64,000 bases of DNA from Alteribacter aurantiacus DSM 18675 (GCF_000429705.1 NZ_KE386942.1:141241-205240), one strand, 5' to 3'; numbered from the stretch's first letter, positions 42,695 through 51,749 are shown. Numbers and translations are program-made. The notes: generated from the sequence alone by a model not told the origin.

Positions 42695-43495
42695 TTATTC
42701 CGTTACAGGATAGAGCGTTTCATACGATCTTGGACGGGCTGCATGATACCACTCTCGTAGTAGTAGAAACACGATAATGGCATCCACTAAATCCCCACCA
42801 TAAAACATAAGCATTCCTCCAGCTTCCGCCTGGGTAGCCGGTACTCCTGCAGGTGGATTGGCATAGAGGTATTTGGACAGAATGCCGTGACTAGCCAGAG
42901 CTAGGACAAGCGCGACACTCCGGTACAGAAAAGAGGGTCTGTTTGGCATCGGATCCTTTGTGATCATTGAAGCCGTAAACACAAACCCTGCAATAAAGAC
43001 GTGGGCATGAATGAGGACATGAAGGACATTACTTTCATGCATCCCATTGTATAGGGGCGTCGTATATAGCACCCAGAGTGCTCCCATATTCATAAATGAT
43101 GCTACAAAAGGATCAGTAAGCACGTGAACAATCCGCCATTTCAGGATCCCGCTCACCCGCCTCGCTTCCGTCAAGGGCAGTGCCCGGAGAAGCAGTGTCA
43201 CGGGAGAGGCCAGCACCATCAAAAGGGGACCAATCATTCCAAGAAACAGGTGTGTCATCATATGTACATAAAAATTGTGATGAGCTTCCACTGCCAGAGG
43301 CCCAGCCACCGCTACCAAGGCAAAGAGACAGCCAGTAACCCAAAATAGTGTTCGCCACACGGGCCACGCACGCCCATTACGAGCACTAATGTACAGACAA
43401 AGGCCGTAACCGGCAATGAGGAGTACAAATGGCATAGCCAGAACGAGTTGTGGCCAAAATGAGAATGCGCCACCGTGCACATGCATGTGGTCCAT
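42695..43495 (-). CDS. CtaG-family membrane protein (cytochrome oxidase assembly-like)
   Basis: 266 residues, caa3_CtaG family (PF09678), seven predicted spans. His-rich segments at the start (MDHMHVHGGAF) and in EAHHNFYVHMMTHLFLGMIGP and LIHAHVFIAG could bind copper. CtaG in B. subtilis is needed for caa3 oxidase formation. Here no oxidase genes adjoin; it overlaps a DUF2243 gene by 1 nt, a pairing seen in other Bacilli and Actinobacteria. Confidence 0.85.
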   Translation of the reverse strand: MDHMHVHGGAFSFWPQLVLAMPFVLLIAGYGLCLYISARNGRAWPVWRTLFWVTGCLFALVAVAGPLAVEAHHNFYVHMMTHLFLGMIGPLLMVLASPVTLLLRALPLTEARRVSGILKWRIVHVLTDPFVASFMNMGALWVLYTTPLYNGMHESNVLHVLIHAHVFIAGFVFTASMITKDPMPNRPSFLYRSVALVLALASHGILSKYLYANPPAGVPATQAEAGGMLMFYGGDLVDAIIVFLLLREWYHAARPRSYETLYPVTE

Positions 43496-43956
43496 TACAC
43501 CTCACCTGCCCTTGATTCGTTCTGTTTCCGTGACTTCCTTAGTAGGTAAACGCCAGCCAAAAGAATCAGCACTGCACTCACATTCCAGGCGATGTCGTAG
43601 TAGATGACATTCTCCACATAGCGGATCTGGTGAATCCTCATCACCTTGTGCTGAATCAGTCCGTCATAAAGCTGAAAAGCTCCCGCCCCTGTCAAAAAGC
43701 CACCCCACCATCGTGTCCAATGGAGAGCCTTTCTTCGCCTGAGGTCAGCAAACATAAACAGCCCTCCAATTGTTGCAAACCAGCTGAACGCATGAAATAG
43801 ACCGTCGGAAATCAGACCGATATCTGTGGTGGCAAGATCATAAAAATGATGCCATCTTAAAAGCTGGTGAAAAACAACTTCATCAAAAAACGCTATAGCC
43901 CCGAGTCCAAAGAGTACTCCGGACCAGAGATTACGGCTTTGGTACCTTCCTTTCAT
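43495..43956 (-). CDS. DUF2243 membrane protein
   Basis: 153 residues, four spans, DUF2243 (PF10002). Conserved His-containing segments FDEVVFHQLLRWHHFYD and YDGLIQHKVMRIHQIRY typify the family. Function unknown; the constant pairing with CtaG suggests a role in copper or oxidase assembly. First gene of the pair; the CtaG gene starts on its stop codon. Confidence 0.8.
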   Translation of the reverse strand: MKGRYQSRNLWSGVLFGLGAIAFFDEVVFHQLLRWHHFYDLATTDIGLISDGLFHAFSWFATIGGLFMFADLRRRKALHWTRWWGGFLTGAGAFQLYDGLIQHKVMRIHQIRYVENVIYYDIAWNVSAVLILLAGVYLLRKSRKQNESRAGEV

Positions 43957-44102
43957 GACCGAATCCTCCTTTCACATATCCTCCTTATATTCACCGAACA
44001 GTGTGGTAAAAAAAGGGTGTCTCTATACGTGTTTCCCCGTTTGAGTTATGACTTACACCGTAAAATAGACTCATTTTCACGTACTGGTTACTTTCAAACT
44101 TG

Positions 44103-44175
44103 GTGATATGTCAATGGAAAAAAGTGATGAATAAGCGGGCCAATGTGATGGAGAAATCGTATGACGAATAACCCT
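44103..44175 (+). repeat. 21-bp-period repeat array (class C)
   Basis: GTGATA at 44103, GTGATGAATAAG at 44124 and GTGATGGAGAAA at 44145 are exactly 21 bp apart; a weaker ATGACGAATAA follows at 44161. It lies between the DUF2243 gene and the lipoprotein-like gene. The same core and near-same period occur at 51659. Confidence 0.6.
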
Positions 44176-44212
44176 AAAAGACATAGCCACCTCTTCATCA
44201 TTACACCCTCCA

Positions 44213-44626
44213 TTATTTTAATGGAAAAATATCTTTATATTTCCCCTGCTTATTCTCCCATTCAATCCACACCTCAAAGACTTCATCTTCAGTAGGCGCA
44301 AAACCCATACTAGCAAATTCTTTTCGTTCACCGGATTCCAACATGTAAATCACTTCGTTTTCGTTTAGGGTTGTTTGCTTTTTCCCATTATTCAAAAAGT
44401 GAAGGGCTGTAATCTTCCCTTGTTGAGGCTCCCAAAAAAGGGCTGCCTTCATAAACTTCTTCGGATTTGGAGATGGTTCAAGGGTATAGATGACAGTAAA
44501 TGTTCCATCCGTTGATTCGCCCTTCGTCGTCCTTACTTCACTTCCTACCTGTGATTGACTGTATAAAAAAAGAACTGCTAACAATAAAACCATCATCATG
44601 ACTGTGACCCGCCACTTCCCCTTCAT
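44213..44626 (-). CDS. membrane-anchored protein of unknown function
   Basis: 137 residues. N-terminal hydrophobic anchor or signal (MMMVLLLAVLFLYS) after a basic start, then a hydrophilic beta-rich extracellular domain (FTVIYTLEPSPNPKKFM, FEVWIEWENKQGKYKDIF). No recognised family. It resembles in size and layout the lipoprotein next to it. Confidence 0.55.
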   Translation of the reverse strand: MKGKWRVTVMMMVLLLAVLFLYSQSQVGSEVRTTKGESTDGTFTVIYTLEPSPNPKKFMKAALFWEPQQGKITALHFLNNGKKQTTLNENEVIYMLESGERKEFASMGFAPTEDEVFEVWIEWENKQGKYKDIFPLK

Positions 44627-44706
44627 GCCAAACCTCCAATCACCAATAATAGAATATATTTACATATTTAATATACAGCCAACTTCACAAATTGAATAGA
44701 TCAACA

Positions 44707-45174
44707 CTACTGCACATTCAAATACATTGTGTAATAGACCATGCCTTCATCCCACCTCGCCATTACGTCCAGCACCGTTTCCCCATCATAATTGGATACT
44801 ATGAGTTCATTATGCGTACTCAATAGAGTGTTTTCTTGGTCTCTGTCCCACTCCCGTACTTGGTAACTAATCGGCTCTGAGTTAAACGCCAATGAAACGG
44901 AAGCACCTGCTTCTACATCGACCGGCTCTTGCTCGGTCGAAATGGCCCAAGGGGGATTGGAGTCCACTTCAATCACCACGACAGTCCCGTCTTCTTTCTC
45001 AACACTCCACGTGCGTATCCCTTTTAATGGACGAACGGTTTCTTTACCTATTGTAACGGTTAGATTAGGTGGAGAGGTCAAAGGTGTTTTTCTTGAAGCC
45101 TCACTAGTTTCACTATTATTCTCACAACCTGCCATTACCCCAAATACAACTGCCAGCCACAAGAATTTCTTCAT
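44707..45174 (-). CDS. lipoprotein of unknown function
   Basis: 155 residues from the ATG at 45174; the frame opens further upstream but the sequence MKKFLWLAVVFGVMAGC is a clean lipoprotein signal. A beta-rich domain follows. No family recognised. It ends about 80 nt before the neighbouring anchored protein begins, and both may be co-expressed. Confidence 0.65.
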   Translation of the reverse strand: MKKFLWLAVVFGVMAGCENNSETSEASRKTPLTSPPNLTVTIGKETVRPLKGIRTWSVEKEDGTVVVIEVDSNPPWAISTEQEPVDVEAGASVSLAFNSEPISYQVREWDRDQENTLLSTHNELIVSNYDGETVLDVMARWDEGMVYYTMYLNVQ

Positions 45175-45318
45175 ACTACTCTCCCCTTTAATAAAAACAG
45201 ACGACACTTCAGGAATAAAGTTCCATTTCCTTATACTAGCATCACTGTTTTCATGGTTCGTAAAAATAAACCTAATCTTCCCAAAAAGAAATTGAATATT
45301 CCTCAACCATAAGTTATA

Positions 45319-45340
45319 GTGTGTATATAGACATACACAC
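45319..45340. promoter_or_regulatory. inverted repeat, likely GntR (YtrA-type) operator
   Basis: GTGTGTAT-ATAGAC-ATACACAC, a perfect 8-bp inverted repeat 33 bp before the first gene of the ABC operon. YtrA-family regulators bind such palindromes in their own promoter. Confidence 0.7.
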
Positions 45341-45372
45341 CACAACACTAAATAAGGAAAGGAACTTGTCAA

Positions 45373-46098
45373 ATGGAGCATATACGCACAGCATTATGGC
45401 TCGTCAGATTCGAATTGACCGTATCAAAGAAGCATTATTTGTTCTTGTTTTTTTTAGCTGGTATCTATGCATTTTTCTTATATATCTCTATGCCTGGTTA
45501 CCTTGAAGACAACTTCTTCTTGGTGGATCTCTTTTTAATTATATACATTGTGACGATTTCATTTACCACCAAACCTAAAGGCATTCAATACCAAAAAATA
45601 AATAACAGCTTATTTGCATCACCTTACTTTGCAATGCTAAGCCAGCTTCCAATCGAACGCTCTGTTCTTATTGCAAGCAGATTCATCTTACTCTTCTTGG
45701 CTAGTGTAGGAGGGACCGTATTGGTCTTAGTAATGACCTATTTATCATCTCCTGAATTTCAGGCAACCATTGTGCCATTGCAATTAATATCACTGATCAT
45801 GATTTGGATTTGTATCACCTTTTCTTTGGGAGGCATGTTCCCTGCCAGTGATCCCGGTGATCGAATTAAACGTTTTACGTTTTTTTGGTCTTACGTAATT
45901 ATTATCGTATTCTTGATTTCCCTGTATCTGATTTTTCAAGTGTGGCTTGGTACCGGCATATTTAATTGGACCATTTATCTGGCATCTGAGTACACAATTA
46001 TTTCTCTTATCGGTTTCTTAGTAGCAGCTTGTCTTGTGACGTGGTACTGGTTCCACTTGGCCAAGAGAAAAATACAAAATATAGATTACCTACATTAA
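45373..46098 (+). CDS. ABC-2-type membrane protein of the YtrA-type operon
   Basis: 241 residues, six predicted spans, starting MEHIRTALWLVRFELTVSKK and ending AKRKIQNIDYLH. The layout is like ABC-2 permeases such as YtrC/D. First gene of an operon with the GntR regulator, two ATPases and a NatB-like permease. A partner for one of the ATPases is likely; substrate unknown, but relatives respond to cell-wall antibiotics. Confidence 0.7.
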   Translation: MEHIRTALWLVRFELTVSKKHYLFLFFLAGIYAFFLYISMPGYLEDNFFLVDLFLIIYIVTISFTTKPKGIQYQKINNSLFASPYFAMLSQLPIERSVLIASRFILLFLASVGGTVLVLVMTYLSSPEFQATIVPLQLISLIMIWICITFSLGGMFPASDPGDRIKRFTFFWSYVIIIVFLISLYLIFQVWLGTGIFNWTIYLASEYTIISLIGFLVAACLVTWYWFHLAKRKIQNIDYLH

Positions 46099-46108
46099 GG
46101 AGGTTGAC

Positions 46109-46498
46109 ATGAAGCTTCCAATTCGGCTTTCCAAATCCTCCAGGGAACCCATCTATCATCAAATCGAAAACCAAATAAAAACACTGATTGCGAGCGGTCA
46201 ACTCATTACAGGGGATCCTCTTCCCTCCATAAGGGTATTGGCAAAGGAGCTGGAAATCAGCTCTATCACAATTAGAAAAGCCTATCAAAACCTTGAATAT
46301 AACGGGTTTATTCAGACGTCTCAGGGAAAAGGAACATTCGTGGCAGAGGTAGACCCTGATATGAAAGCACATATGGCTAGCCAAGAAGTTGAAGAAGCTA
46401 TTTTAAAAGCAATCTCAACGGCCAAACAGCATGAATTATCGAACGAAGAAATACTCACAATGTTCAAATCATTACTTCAAAAGGAGGAAAAACGATGA
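46109..46498 (+). CDS. GntR-family regulator, YtrA subfamily
   Basis: 129 residues: N-terminal winged HTH (PF00392) with PIYHQIENQIKTLI, LPSIRVLAKELEIS and a wing ending TSQGKGTFVA, then a short helical tail of about 50 residues as in YtrA, too short for a ligand domain. Probably represses its own operon through the palindrome at 45319. It overlaps the next ATPase by 4 nt. Confidence 0.9.
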   Translation: MKLPIRLSKSSREPIYHQIENQIKTLIASGQLITGDPLPSIRVLAKELEISSITIRKAYQNLEYNGFIQTSQGKGTFVAEVDPDMKAHMASQEVEEAILKAISTAKQHELSNEEILTMFKSLLQKEEKR

Positions 46499-47367
46499 CT
46501 GCCCCATTAAGAATTAAGAATATGGAAAAATCTATCGACGATTTTCACTTAAATATAAAGGACCTTACCTTTGAGACAGGAACCATTACTGCTGTTGTTG
46601 GAATGAACGGTGCTGGTAAAAGTACCTTTTTTAAGATGATTATGAACCTTGTAAAACAGGACACGGGAACGATTGAGGTTTTTGGTCAGTCCGTCACCGA
46701 TCAGAGTGATAGCTGGAAAGGGCTTGTCGCTTATCAGTCTCAAACGTTAACCGGCTGCGAGCCCTTTACAGGTGAACAGGTGCGTAACCTCATGGCAAAA
46801 ATCTACCCTGACTGGGATGAGGCCTTGTTTAGAAGCTTTTCACAAAAGCTCCAAATCCCATTAAACAAACAGATTCAGAAACTCTCCCCTGGCGTTAAAA
46901 CAAAGCTAAATCTTGCACTCAATTTCGGTAAAAACACACCTCTTCTGATCCTAGATGAACCTACAGCTGCAATGGATATTCCGTCGAAAAACTATTTTAT
47001 ACAGTTTTTACTCGACCTCATGGAAAGAGGCGACAAAACCATCCTGATCGCCTCTCATCAGGCAGATGATATCAAAAAGTTGGCTGATTACTTGTTGTTT
47101 ATTGATAAAGGCCAGGTTTCGAATCTTTTGGAAAAGGATTCACTCGCTTCCACTTACCGCCTTTTCTGGTTAAAGGAAGAACCACCAATCACCCTCATTC
47201 CAGGAGAAATCAAGCGCACGTATAAAAGAGTGATTTTATCAAACCAGCCGGAAGCCACTGTGGCATATCTTTCTAAAAGCAGCTTGACTATTGTAGATGA
47301 AGAAATACCAGATTTAGAGGAAATCATTCAGGAAGTATTAACGAAGGGAGAGATTATTTATGCCTAA
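46495..47367 (+). CDS. ABC transporter ATPase (YtrB-like)
   Basis: 290 residues. Walker A GMNGAGKSTFF, signature LSPGVKTKLNLAL (SPG instead of SGG, frequent in YtrB-like ATPases), Walker B LLILDEPTAAMD and the switch His in IASHQ. Overlaps both the regulator and the following ATPase gene. Pairs with the membrane protein at 45373 or the NatB-like permease. Confidence 0.85.
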   Translation: MTAPLRIKNMEKSIDDFHLNIKDLTFETGTITAVVGMNGAGKSTFFKMIMNLVKQDTGTIEVFGQSVTDQSDSWKGLVAYQSQTLTGCEPFTGEQVRNLMAKIYPDWDEALFRSFSQKLQIPLNKQIQKLSPGVKTKLNLALNFGKNTPLLILDEPTAAMDIPSKNYFIQFLLDLMERGDKTILIASHQADDIKKLADYLLFIDKGQVSNLLEKDSLASTYRLFWLKEEPPITLIPGEIKRTYKRVILSNQPEATVAYLSKSSLTIVDEEIPDLEEIIQEVLTKGEIIYA

Positions 47368-48295
47368 TACTGTACTCACTGTTCAAAATCTCCGAAAATC
47401 ATTTAAAGAACAGCAGGTGCTATACGATGTTTCATTCAATGTTAAAAAAGGGGAGATTACAGCCCTTCTTGGCCCTAATGGTGCCGGAAAATCAACTACG
47501 ATTAGAAGTATTATGGGAATTATTTATCCTGACCACGGAACGATCCACTTTAATGGGGAGCAAAAAAGCCAAATTCCAAAACATAAAATCGGTTATTTAC
47601 CAGAGGAGCGCGGCCTTTATAAAAACGTAAAAATTATGGACATTCTTCTATATTTTGCAGAACTTAAAGACTACCCTCTGAAAAAAGCAAAAGAGCGTGC
47701 TTTATCCTATCTAAAAAAGTTTGGTTTGGAGGGCAAAGAGAAGGTTTCAATTGAAGAGCTTTCGAAGGGCATGGGGCAAAAAGTTCAATTTATCGCATCA
47801 ATCATTCATGAGCCAGAGTTACTTATTTTAGATGAGCCTTTCTCAGGGTTAGATCCCGTAAGTCAGGATGTTTTCAAAGAAGAAATTCGGGCCCTCGCCA
47901 AAAGTGGGACTGCTATTCTTCTTTCAGCTCATCAAATGAACGTGGTAGAGGAAATGGCAGATCGACTAATCATGCTTCATAAGGGCAAGCAAGTCATCAG
48001 CGGCTCAATGGAAGAAGTAAAAAGACAGTATGCCAGCTTTAAATGTACGATCCATGGAAAAAATGACGAAAAAAAGCTTCAATCCATCGCTTATGTTACT
48101 CGCGTGGAACAGACGGACAATGTGTCGATCCTTTTTTTGGATCAGAACCTAAGCCCATCAGAATGGATTCGTGAGTTGCCATCGGATATTCATATTGAGG
48201 AATTCAGATTGGACCGAATTTCCCTACATGAAATCTTTATTGATGTTGCCTCAGATCGCACCCTTACTAGAGAGGAGGAGGAAAATTATGCGTAA
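47360..48295 (+). CDS. ABC transporter ATPase (NatA-like)
   Basis: 311 residues. Walker A GPNGAGKSTTIRSIMG, signature ELSKGMGQKVQF, Walker B LLILDEPFSGLDP. Resembles NatA/YhaQ, the ATPase of Na+ or drug exporters. Overlaps the NatB-like permease gene by 8 nt; they form one complex. Confidence 0.9.
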   Translation: MPNTVLTVQNLRKSFKEQQVLYDVSFNVKKGEITALLGPNGAGKSTTIRSIMGIIYPDHGTIHFNGEQKSQIPKHKIGYLPEERGLYKNVKIMDILLYFAELKDYPLKKAKERALSYLKKFGLEGKEKVSIEELSKGMGQKVQFIASIIHEPELLILDEPFSGLDPVSQDVFKEEIRALAKSGTAILLSAHQMNVVEEMADRLIMLHKGKQVISGSMEEVKRQYASFKCTIHGKNDEKKLQSIAYVTRVEQTDNVSILFLDQNLSPSEWIRELPSDIHIEEFRLDRISLHEIFIDVASDRTLTREEEENYA

Positions 48296-49514
48296 CAGCT
48301 TAAAAGTTGCTCGATGGGAATTTAAGCGGAATGCCAAAAATAAATCGTTTGTGATTTCCTTATTTTTGACTCCAGTATTATTCATTCTATTTGCTACTCT
48401 CCCCTCACTTTTGTCGGGATTGGGGAGTAACGACGAACCGGTCAATGTGAATGTATCAGATCCGGCTGGTATATGGGAGGAACATATCGAACCATATATC
48501 AGCCCATCAGATTTAAATTGGGAAGTTAGGGTTGAAACCATGTCTCAAGATGAATGGATGAACACATCACAAGAGGATGAAAGCGCTGCTGTATTTCTTG
48601 TTCTTGATGAAGCGGCCATTCATGATGGTCAAGTCACTTATTATTCCAATGACAGCACGCCAGATTCATTCGCAGTAGATATTCAACATCTAGGACCACC
48701 CCTTCAGCAACTCTCCCTTCAGCATGCTGGGTTGTCAGATGAACAAATGAATGCCGTTACGAGCGGAGTCCAGTTCAACGCCGAACAGGTGTCAGGTCAG
48801 GAAACGACTACATCAGAAACAAATTCACTAGAGCGTATCGTCCCTGGTGCATTTGCCGGACTGATTCTATTCTCCATCGTGATGACGGGCATGATGATTT
48901 TCCAGAGTGCTTCTCAAGAAAAGAAAGAAAAGGTCTCTGAAATTGTATTGTCTTCTCTGACACCAGCAGACTTGATGCAAGGAAAAATCATTGGCTACTT
49001 CTGGCTTGGCATGCTTCAGGTAGGTGTGTGGCTCATCGTTGCACTCCCTATTGTCCTTTGGAGGTTCAATGAATTTCCAATCCTAGAGTTTTTACTTGTA
49101 CCTGAATTACCTGTGTTAATTTTGATTGCATTAATCGGCTACCTGTTATTTGCAGCACTATTTGTTGGTCTTGGCGCAACGATAGAAGATATAAGCTCAA
49201 CAAGTAATTTCCAAGGCATGATCATGATGCTACCTTTTTCTCCTTTAATTCTGATTAGACCGATACTATCAGATCCAAACGGATTAGCAGCCCAAATCGG
49301 GACCTATATTCCATTTACATCCCCGACCGTTTTGATCATGAGGCTTTCTTTACTTGAAGAATGGCCGTGGATTGAAATCGGTATTGCTATAACCTTACTT
49401 ATTCTATCTGTCTGGATCGTAATGAAACTTGCAGGTAAGATCTTTGAAGTGGGTATCCTTTTGTACGGTAAAAATGCATCGATGAGTGACATTGTCAAAT
49501 GGGTTCGTTCTTAA
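48288..49514 (+). CDS. ABC-2 permease (NatB/YhaP-like)
   Basis: 408 residues, ABC2_membrane_3 (PF12698). One N-terminal span, a large extracellular domain (about 45-175), then five spans. The segment EKKEKVSEIVLSSLTPADLMQGKIIGY is the conserved coupling region of NatB-like permeases. ATG at 48288 is chosen for its GAGGAGG site; the earlier frame overlaps the ATPase gene. Last gene of the operon, terminator follows. Confidence 0.9.
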   Translation: MRNSLKVARWEFKRNAKNKSFVISLFLTPVLFILFATLPSLLSGLGSNDEPVNVNVSDPAGIWEEHIEPYISPSDLNWEVRVETMSQDEWMNTSQEDESAAVFLVLDEAAIHDGQVTYYSNDSTPDSFAVDIQHLGPPLQQLSLQHAGLSDEQMNAVTSGVQFNAEQVSGQETTTSETNSLERIVPGAFAGLILFSIVMTGMMIFQSASQEKKEKVSEIVLSSLTPADLMQGKIIGYFWLGMLQVGVWLIVALPIVLWRFNEFPILEFLLVPELPVLILIALIGYLLFAALFVGLGATIEDISSTSNFQGMIMMLPFSPLILIRPILSDPNGLAAQIGTYIPFTSPTVLIMRLSLLEEWPWIEIGIAITLLILSVWIVMKLAGKIFEVGILLYGKNASMSDIVKWVRS

Positions 49515-49527
49515 ATATCTATAAAAG

Positions 49528-49572
49528 GACCACGTGCATGTTTATGATAAGTAAACATGCATGTGGTCTTTT
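49528..49572 (+). terminator. terminator of the YtrA-type operon
   Basis: A 17-bp stem with one mismatch (49528-49544 with 49552-49568), followed by TTTT, 13 nt after the stop of the permease gene. Confidence 0.85.
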
Positions 49573-49613
49573 AATCGTTTAATCCTTTAGGCTTTGAATC
49601 AATAGCGTTGCAC

Positions 49614-49636
49614 AGTGTGTTGTTGATCAACACACT
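49614..49636. repeat. 9-bp inverted repeat in the HEPN/MNT downstream gap
   Basis: AGTGTGTTG-TTGAT-CAACACACT. No gene contacts it; it may be an operator or a weak hairpin. Nothing else is seen in the 264-bp gap. Confidence 0.4.
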
Positions 49637-49778
49637 TTCATTCGTTTACAGACATTATAGTGGAAGAGACACAGTTCCGGTGGAGGCTAAAACTCCCCTC
49701 CTTTTTAAACATAGTAGAGGGATAAGAGTATTCCAATCGCTATAAAAAAGAAACCGAATGGCCTCTCCCACTCCGTTT

Positions 49779-50195
49779 CTACTTCTTGTTGCTATAGTCG
49801 ATAATCGCTTTAGTGAATGTGTGAAAATCTCCTAAGTGAACATCAAGAATTCTCTGCAAAATAACAAGATTAATCTCTTGATAATCGTGAACGGCAATGT
49901 TCCTAAACCCAACCATCGCTTTCATTCGTTCACTTAACGTATTGGATATGACCCCAACGTTCTCTAATGTTGAAAAAGCGTCCCGGCTGGATTGTGGAAG
50001 GCCCCATTTGTTTTCAGATATGAGATGCATGGCCAAATCGATGCTTGCTTCACATGACCGTTGCAAATTGAGAACGATTGAATCTTGTTTGGTGAAATTC
50101 CTTAACTGATCAGGATCTTGATTATATTCTTCCCTAATGCGCTTTAAACACCTTTCAATTATGCTTATCTTATTTAACACAACATCACTTTTCAT
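49779..50195 (-). CDS. HepT-like ribonuclease toxin (HEPN, DUF86)
   Basis: 138 residues from ATG 50195. HEPN-family fold; the catalytic Rx4-6H motif is present in FRNIAVHDY, followed by the conserved Tyr that partner enzymes modify with AMP. HepT cleaves RNA until its MntA partner adds AMP to that Tyr. It overlaps the end of the nucleotidyltransferase gene by 11 nt, the usual order for this pair. Confidence 0.85.
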   Translation of the reverse strand: MKSDVVLNKISIIERCLKRIREEYNQDPDQLRNFTKQDSIVLNLQRSCEASIDLAMHLISENKWGLPQSSRDAFSTLENVGVISNTLSERMKAMVGFRNIAVHDYQEINLVILQRILDVHLGDFHTFTKAIIDYSNKK

Positions 50196-50592
50196 AGACG
50201 GTCCCACTTTCGTTAATCCGATTGAGTATACTCGCCCGTTCTTCATTCAATTTAGCATACATGTTGAATGCCACCATTTCAAAACGTTGTCTCTTGTACT
50301 CATCTGAACAGTAAATGGCCGTCCCCGTATGAATAACCTGTGCACGAAAAACAGTACTTGCCTTCTTTAAGTCGACTAAATCCACTTCTCTATTTACCTT
50401 GTCAGCAAGCGTTTGGGCAATCATAAAAAGGTCATAGGGACTACAAACCTTATTATCACTGAGAAAAGCTAGATCCAAATCACTTTTATTATGAGTTTCA
50501 CCGTTAACCGTCGAACCAAAGACATAGATAACATAAGGAGAAACGCTATTCTTCAAAACATTAATGATGATTTCTTTCTCACCGTCCAACAT
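50185..50592 (-). CDS. MntA-like nucleotidyltransferase antitoxin
   Basis: 135 residues from ATG 50592 (GGAGG site). Minimal nucleotidyltransferase motif GSTVNGETHNKSDLDLAF (GSx10-12DxD). It would AMPylate the HepT Tyr and silence the RNase. The two form a HEPN/MNT toxin-antitoxin system, common in Bacilli and Cyanobacteria. Alternative start at 50628. Confidence 0.85.
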   Translation of the reverse strand: MLDGEKEIIINVLKNSVSPYVIYVFGSTVNGETHNKSDLDLAFLSDNKVCSPYDLFMIAQTLADKVNREVDLVDLKKASTVFRAQVIHTGTAIYCSDEYKRQRFEMVAFNMYAKLNEERASILNRINESGTVYEK

Positions 50593-50704
50593 TATCCATG
50601 CCTCCTTTTTACTATAAACGATCGACAAGTTTTACTTTCATTATACTCAAATTAAGTGTCCAGTTCTATTTTGAATATTAACATTTAGAGGGGAAACTAG
50701 TTAG

Positions 50705-50923
50705 TTACTTATTCCCCGCTCTTCTTTTACGCTCCTTCGTACAATACACCATCACCTTTGTGACATCCTGTTCATACCAAAATTCTTTACGATCAATGAT
50801 ATATCCCCAACCGTCATGGATAAGCGTATCCCCTTCGTTTGGTAAAAACAGGTACCCTTCTGATTGAATCTTAACCACTTCTGTATCATTCGTTGTTTCA
50901 ACATAATAAACGTTTGTACGCAT
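50705..50923 (-). CDS. hypothetical protein, 72 residues
   Basis: Cytosolic, beta-rich (VVKIQSEGYLFLPNEGDTLI, GWGYIIDRKEFWYEQD) with a very basic tail (KERKRRAGNK). The layout looks like a small SH3-type barrel, but no family is recognised. Good AGGAGGTGGG site. Confidence 0.55.
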   Translation of the reverse strand: MRTNVYYVETTNDTEVVKIQSEGYLFLPNEGDTLIHDGWGYIIDRKEFWYEQDVTKVMVYCTKERKRRAGNK

Positions 50924-50968
50924 GATCCCACCTCCTACCTTATATACGCCCGTATGAAGGTTTAAGTT

Positions 50969-51151
50969 TCACACTCGTCTCTTTTTATGTAGCCGATATT
51001 CGATTCCGAAAAAATAGACACCGATAACAAATAAGATCGTTGAGATCATCATCACAATCCCACCCCAGGCTCCGCCAAGCATCGTTTCATGCACCAGGTT
51101 CATGGTGTGTAGTAAAGAAACGATTACAAATAAAATCACATACGTTTTCAT
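50969..51151 (-). CDS. small membrane protein, 60 residues
   Basis: Two spans (TYVILFVIVSLLHTMNLV and WGGIVMMISTILFVIGVYFF) and a basic end (HKKRRV). Function unknown. Confidence 0.5.
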   Translation of the reverse strand: MKTYVILFVIVSLLHTMNLVHETMLGGAWGGIVMMISTILFVIGVYFFGIEYRLHKKRRV

Positions 51152-51383
51152 AATAGTGACACCCTTTTCTATGACAAATGTCTATATTTTAACACAACCA
51201 ATCTATCATATGGGTAAATATGTTAAAGTAGGCATGAGACTCATCATTGGCGCCACCATCTTCATCTTTATGTACAAGAATACCATTCTGGGCCTTTAAT
51301 CGTTTTTTCCTGGATGGGGTGCTCTGGTCAACTTTAGTAAAGTGATGATAAAAATATAATCACCTACAATGGAGTGTTTACAT

Positions 51384-51662
51384 ATGACAATTGCAGCATT
51401 CGGAATTCTACTCGTTAGTATCATTAATATTTTTTTGGATCGGATTTTAAAAGATGACGTGCATGAAAACAAGATGAAGTTTATCCGACTTTTAGTCATC
51501 TTGGCAGCACTACCGTACTTTTGGATTTTAGGTCAAGGAGAATATCCGTATGTCACGTATGGCGTTACAGCTTTGATTCTTATTCTTTTTACGTACAGCG
51601 CGTTTAAGTACATGAGTGGGCGAAAGATTAACCAAGAGAGTAAAGAGAGAGGTGTAAAGTGA
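51384..51662 (+). CDS. small membrane protein, 92 residues
   Basis: Three hydrophobic spans (FGILLVSIINIFL, FIRLLVILAALPYFWIL, YGVTALILILFTYSAF). ATG at 51384 has a GGAG site. The stop codon lies inside the first unit of a class C repeat array. No family recognised. Confidence 0.55.
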   Translation: MTIAAFGILLVSIINIFLDRILKDDVHENKMKFIRLLVILAALPYFWILGQGEYPYVTYGVTALILILFTYSAFKYMSGRKINQESKERGVK

Positions 51663-51731
51663 TTGGTAAGCTTCACAAAGTGATGAATAAATTCTAATAG
51701 TGATTGATAAACCGCTCAACGTGATACTCAC
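51659..51731 (+). repeat. 21-bp-period repeat array (class C)
   Basis: GTGATTGGTAAG, GTGATGAATAAA, GTGATTGATAAA and GTGATACTCACC begin at 51659, 51680, 51700 and 51721, spacings 21, 20, 21. It fills the gap between two convergent genes and takes in the stop codon of the first. Confidence 0.65.
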
Positions 51732-51749
51732 CCCCATCCCTTCCTCCGC

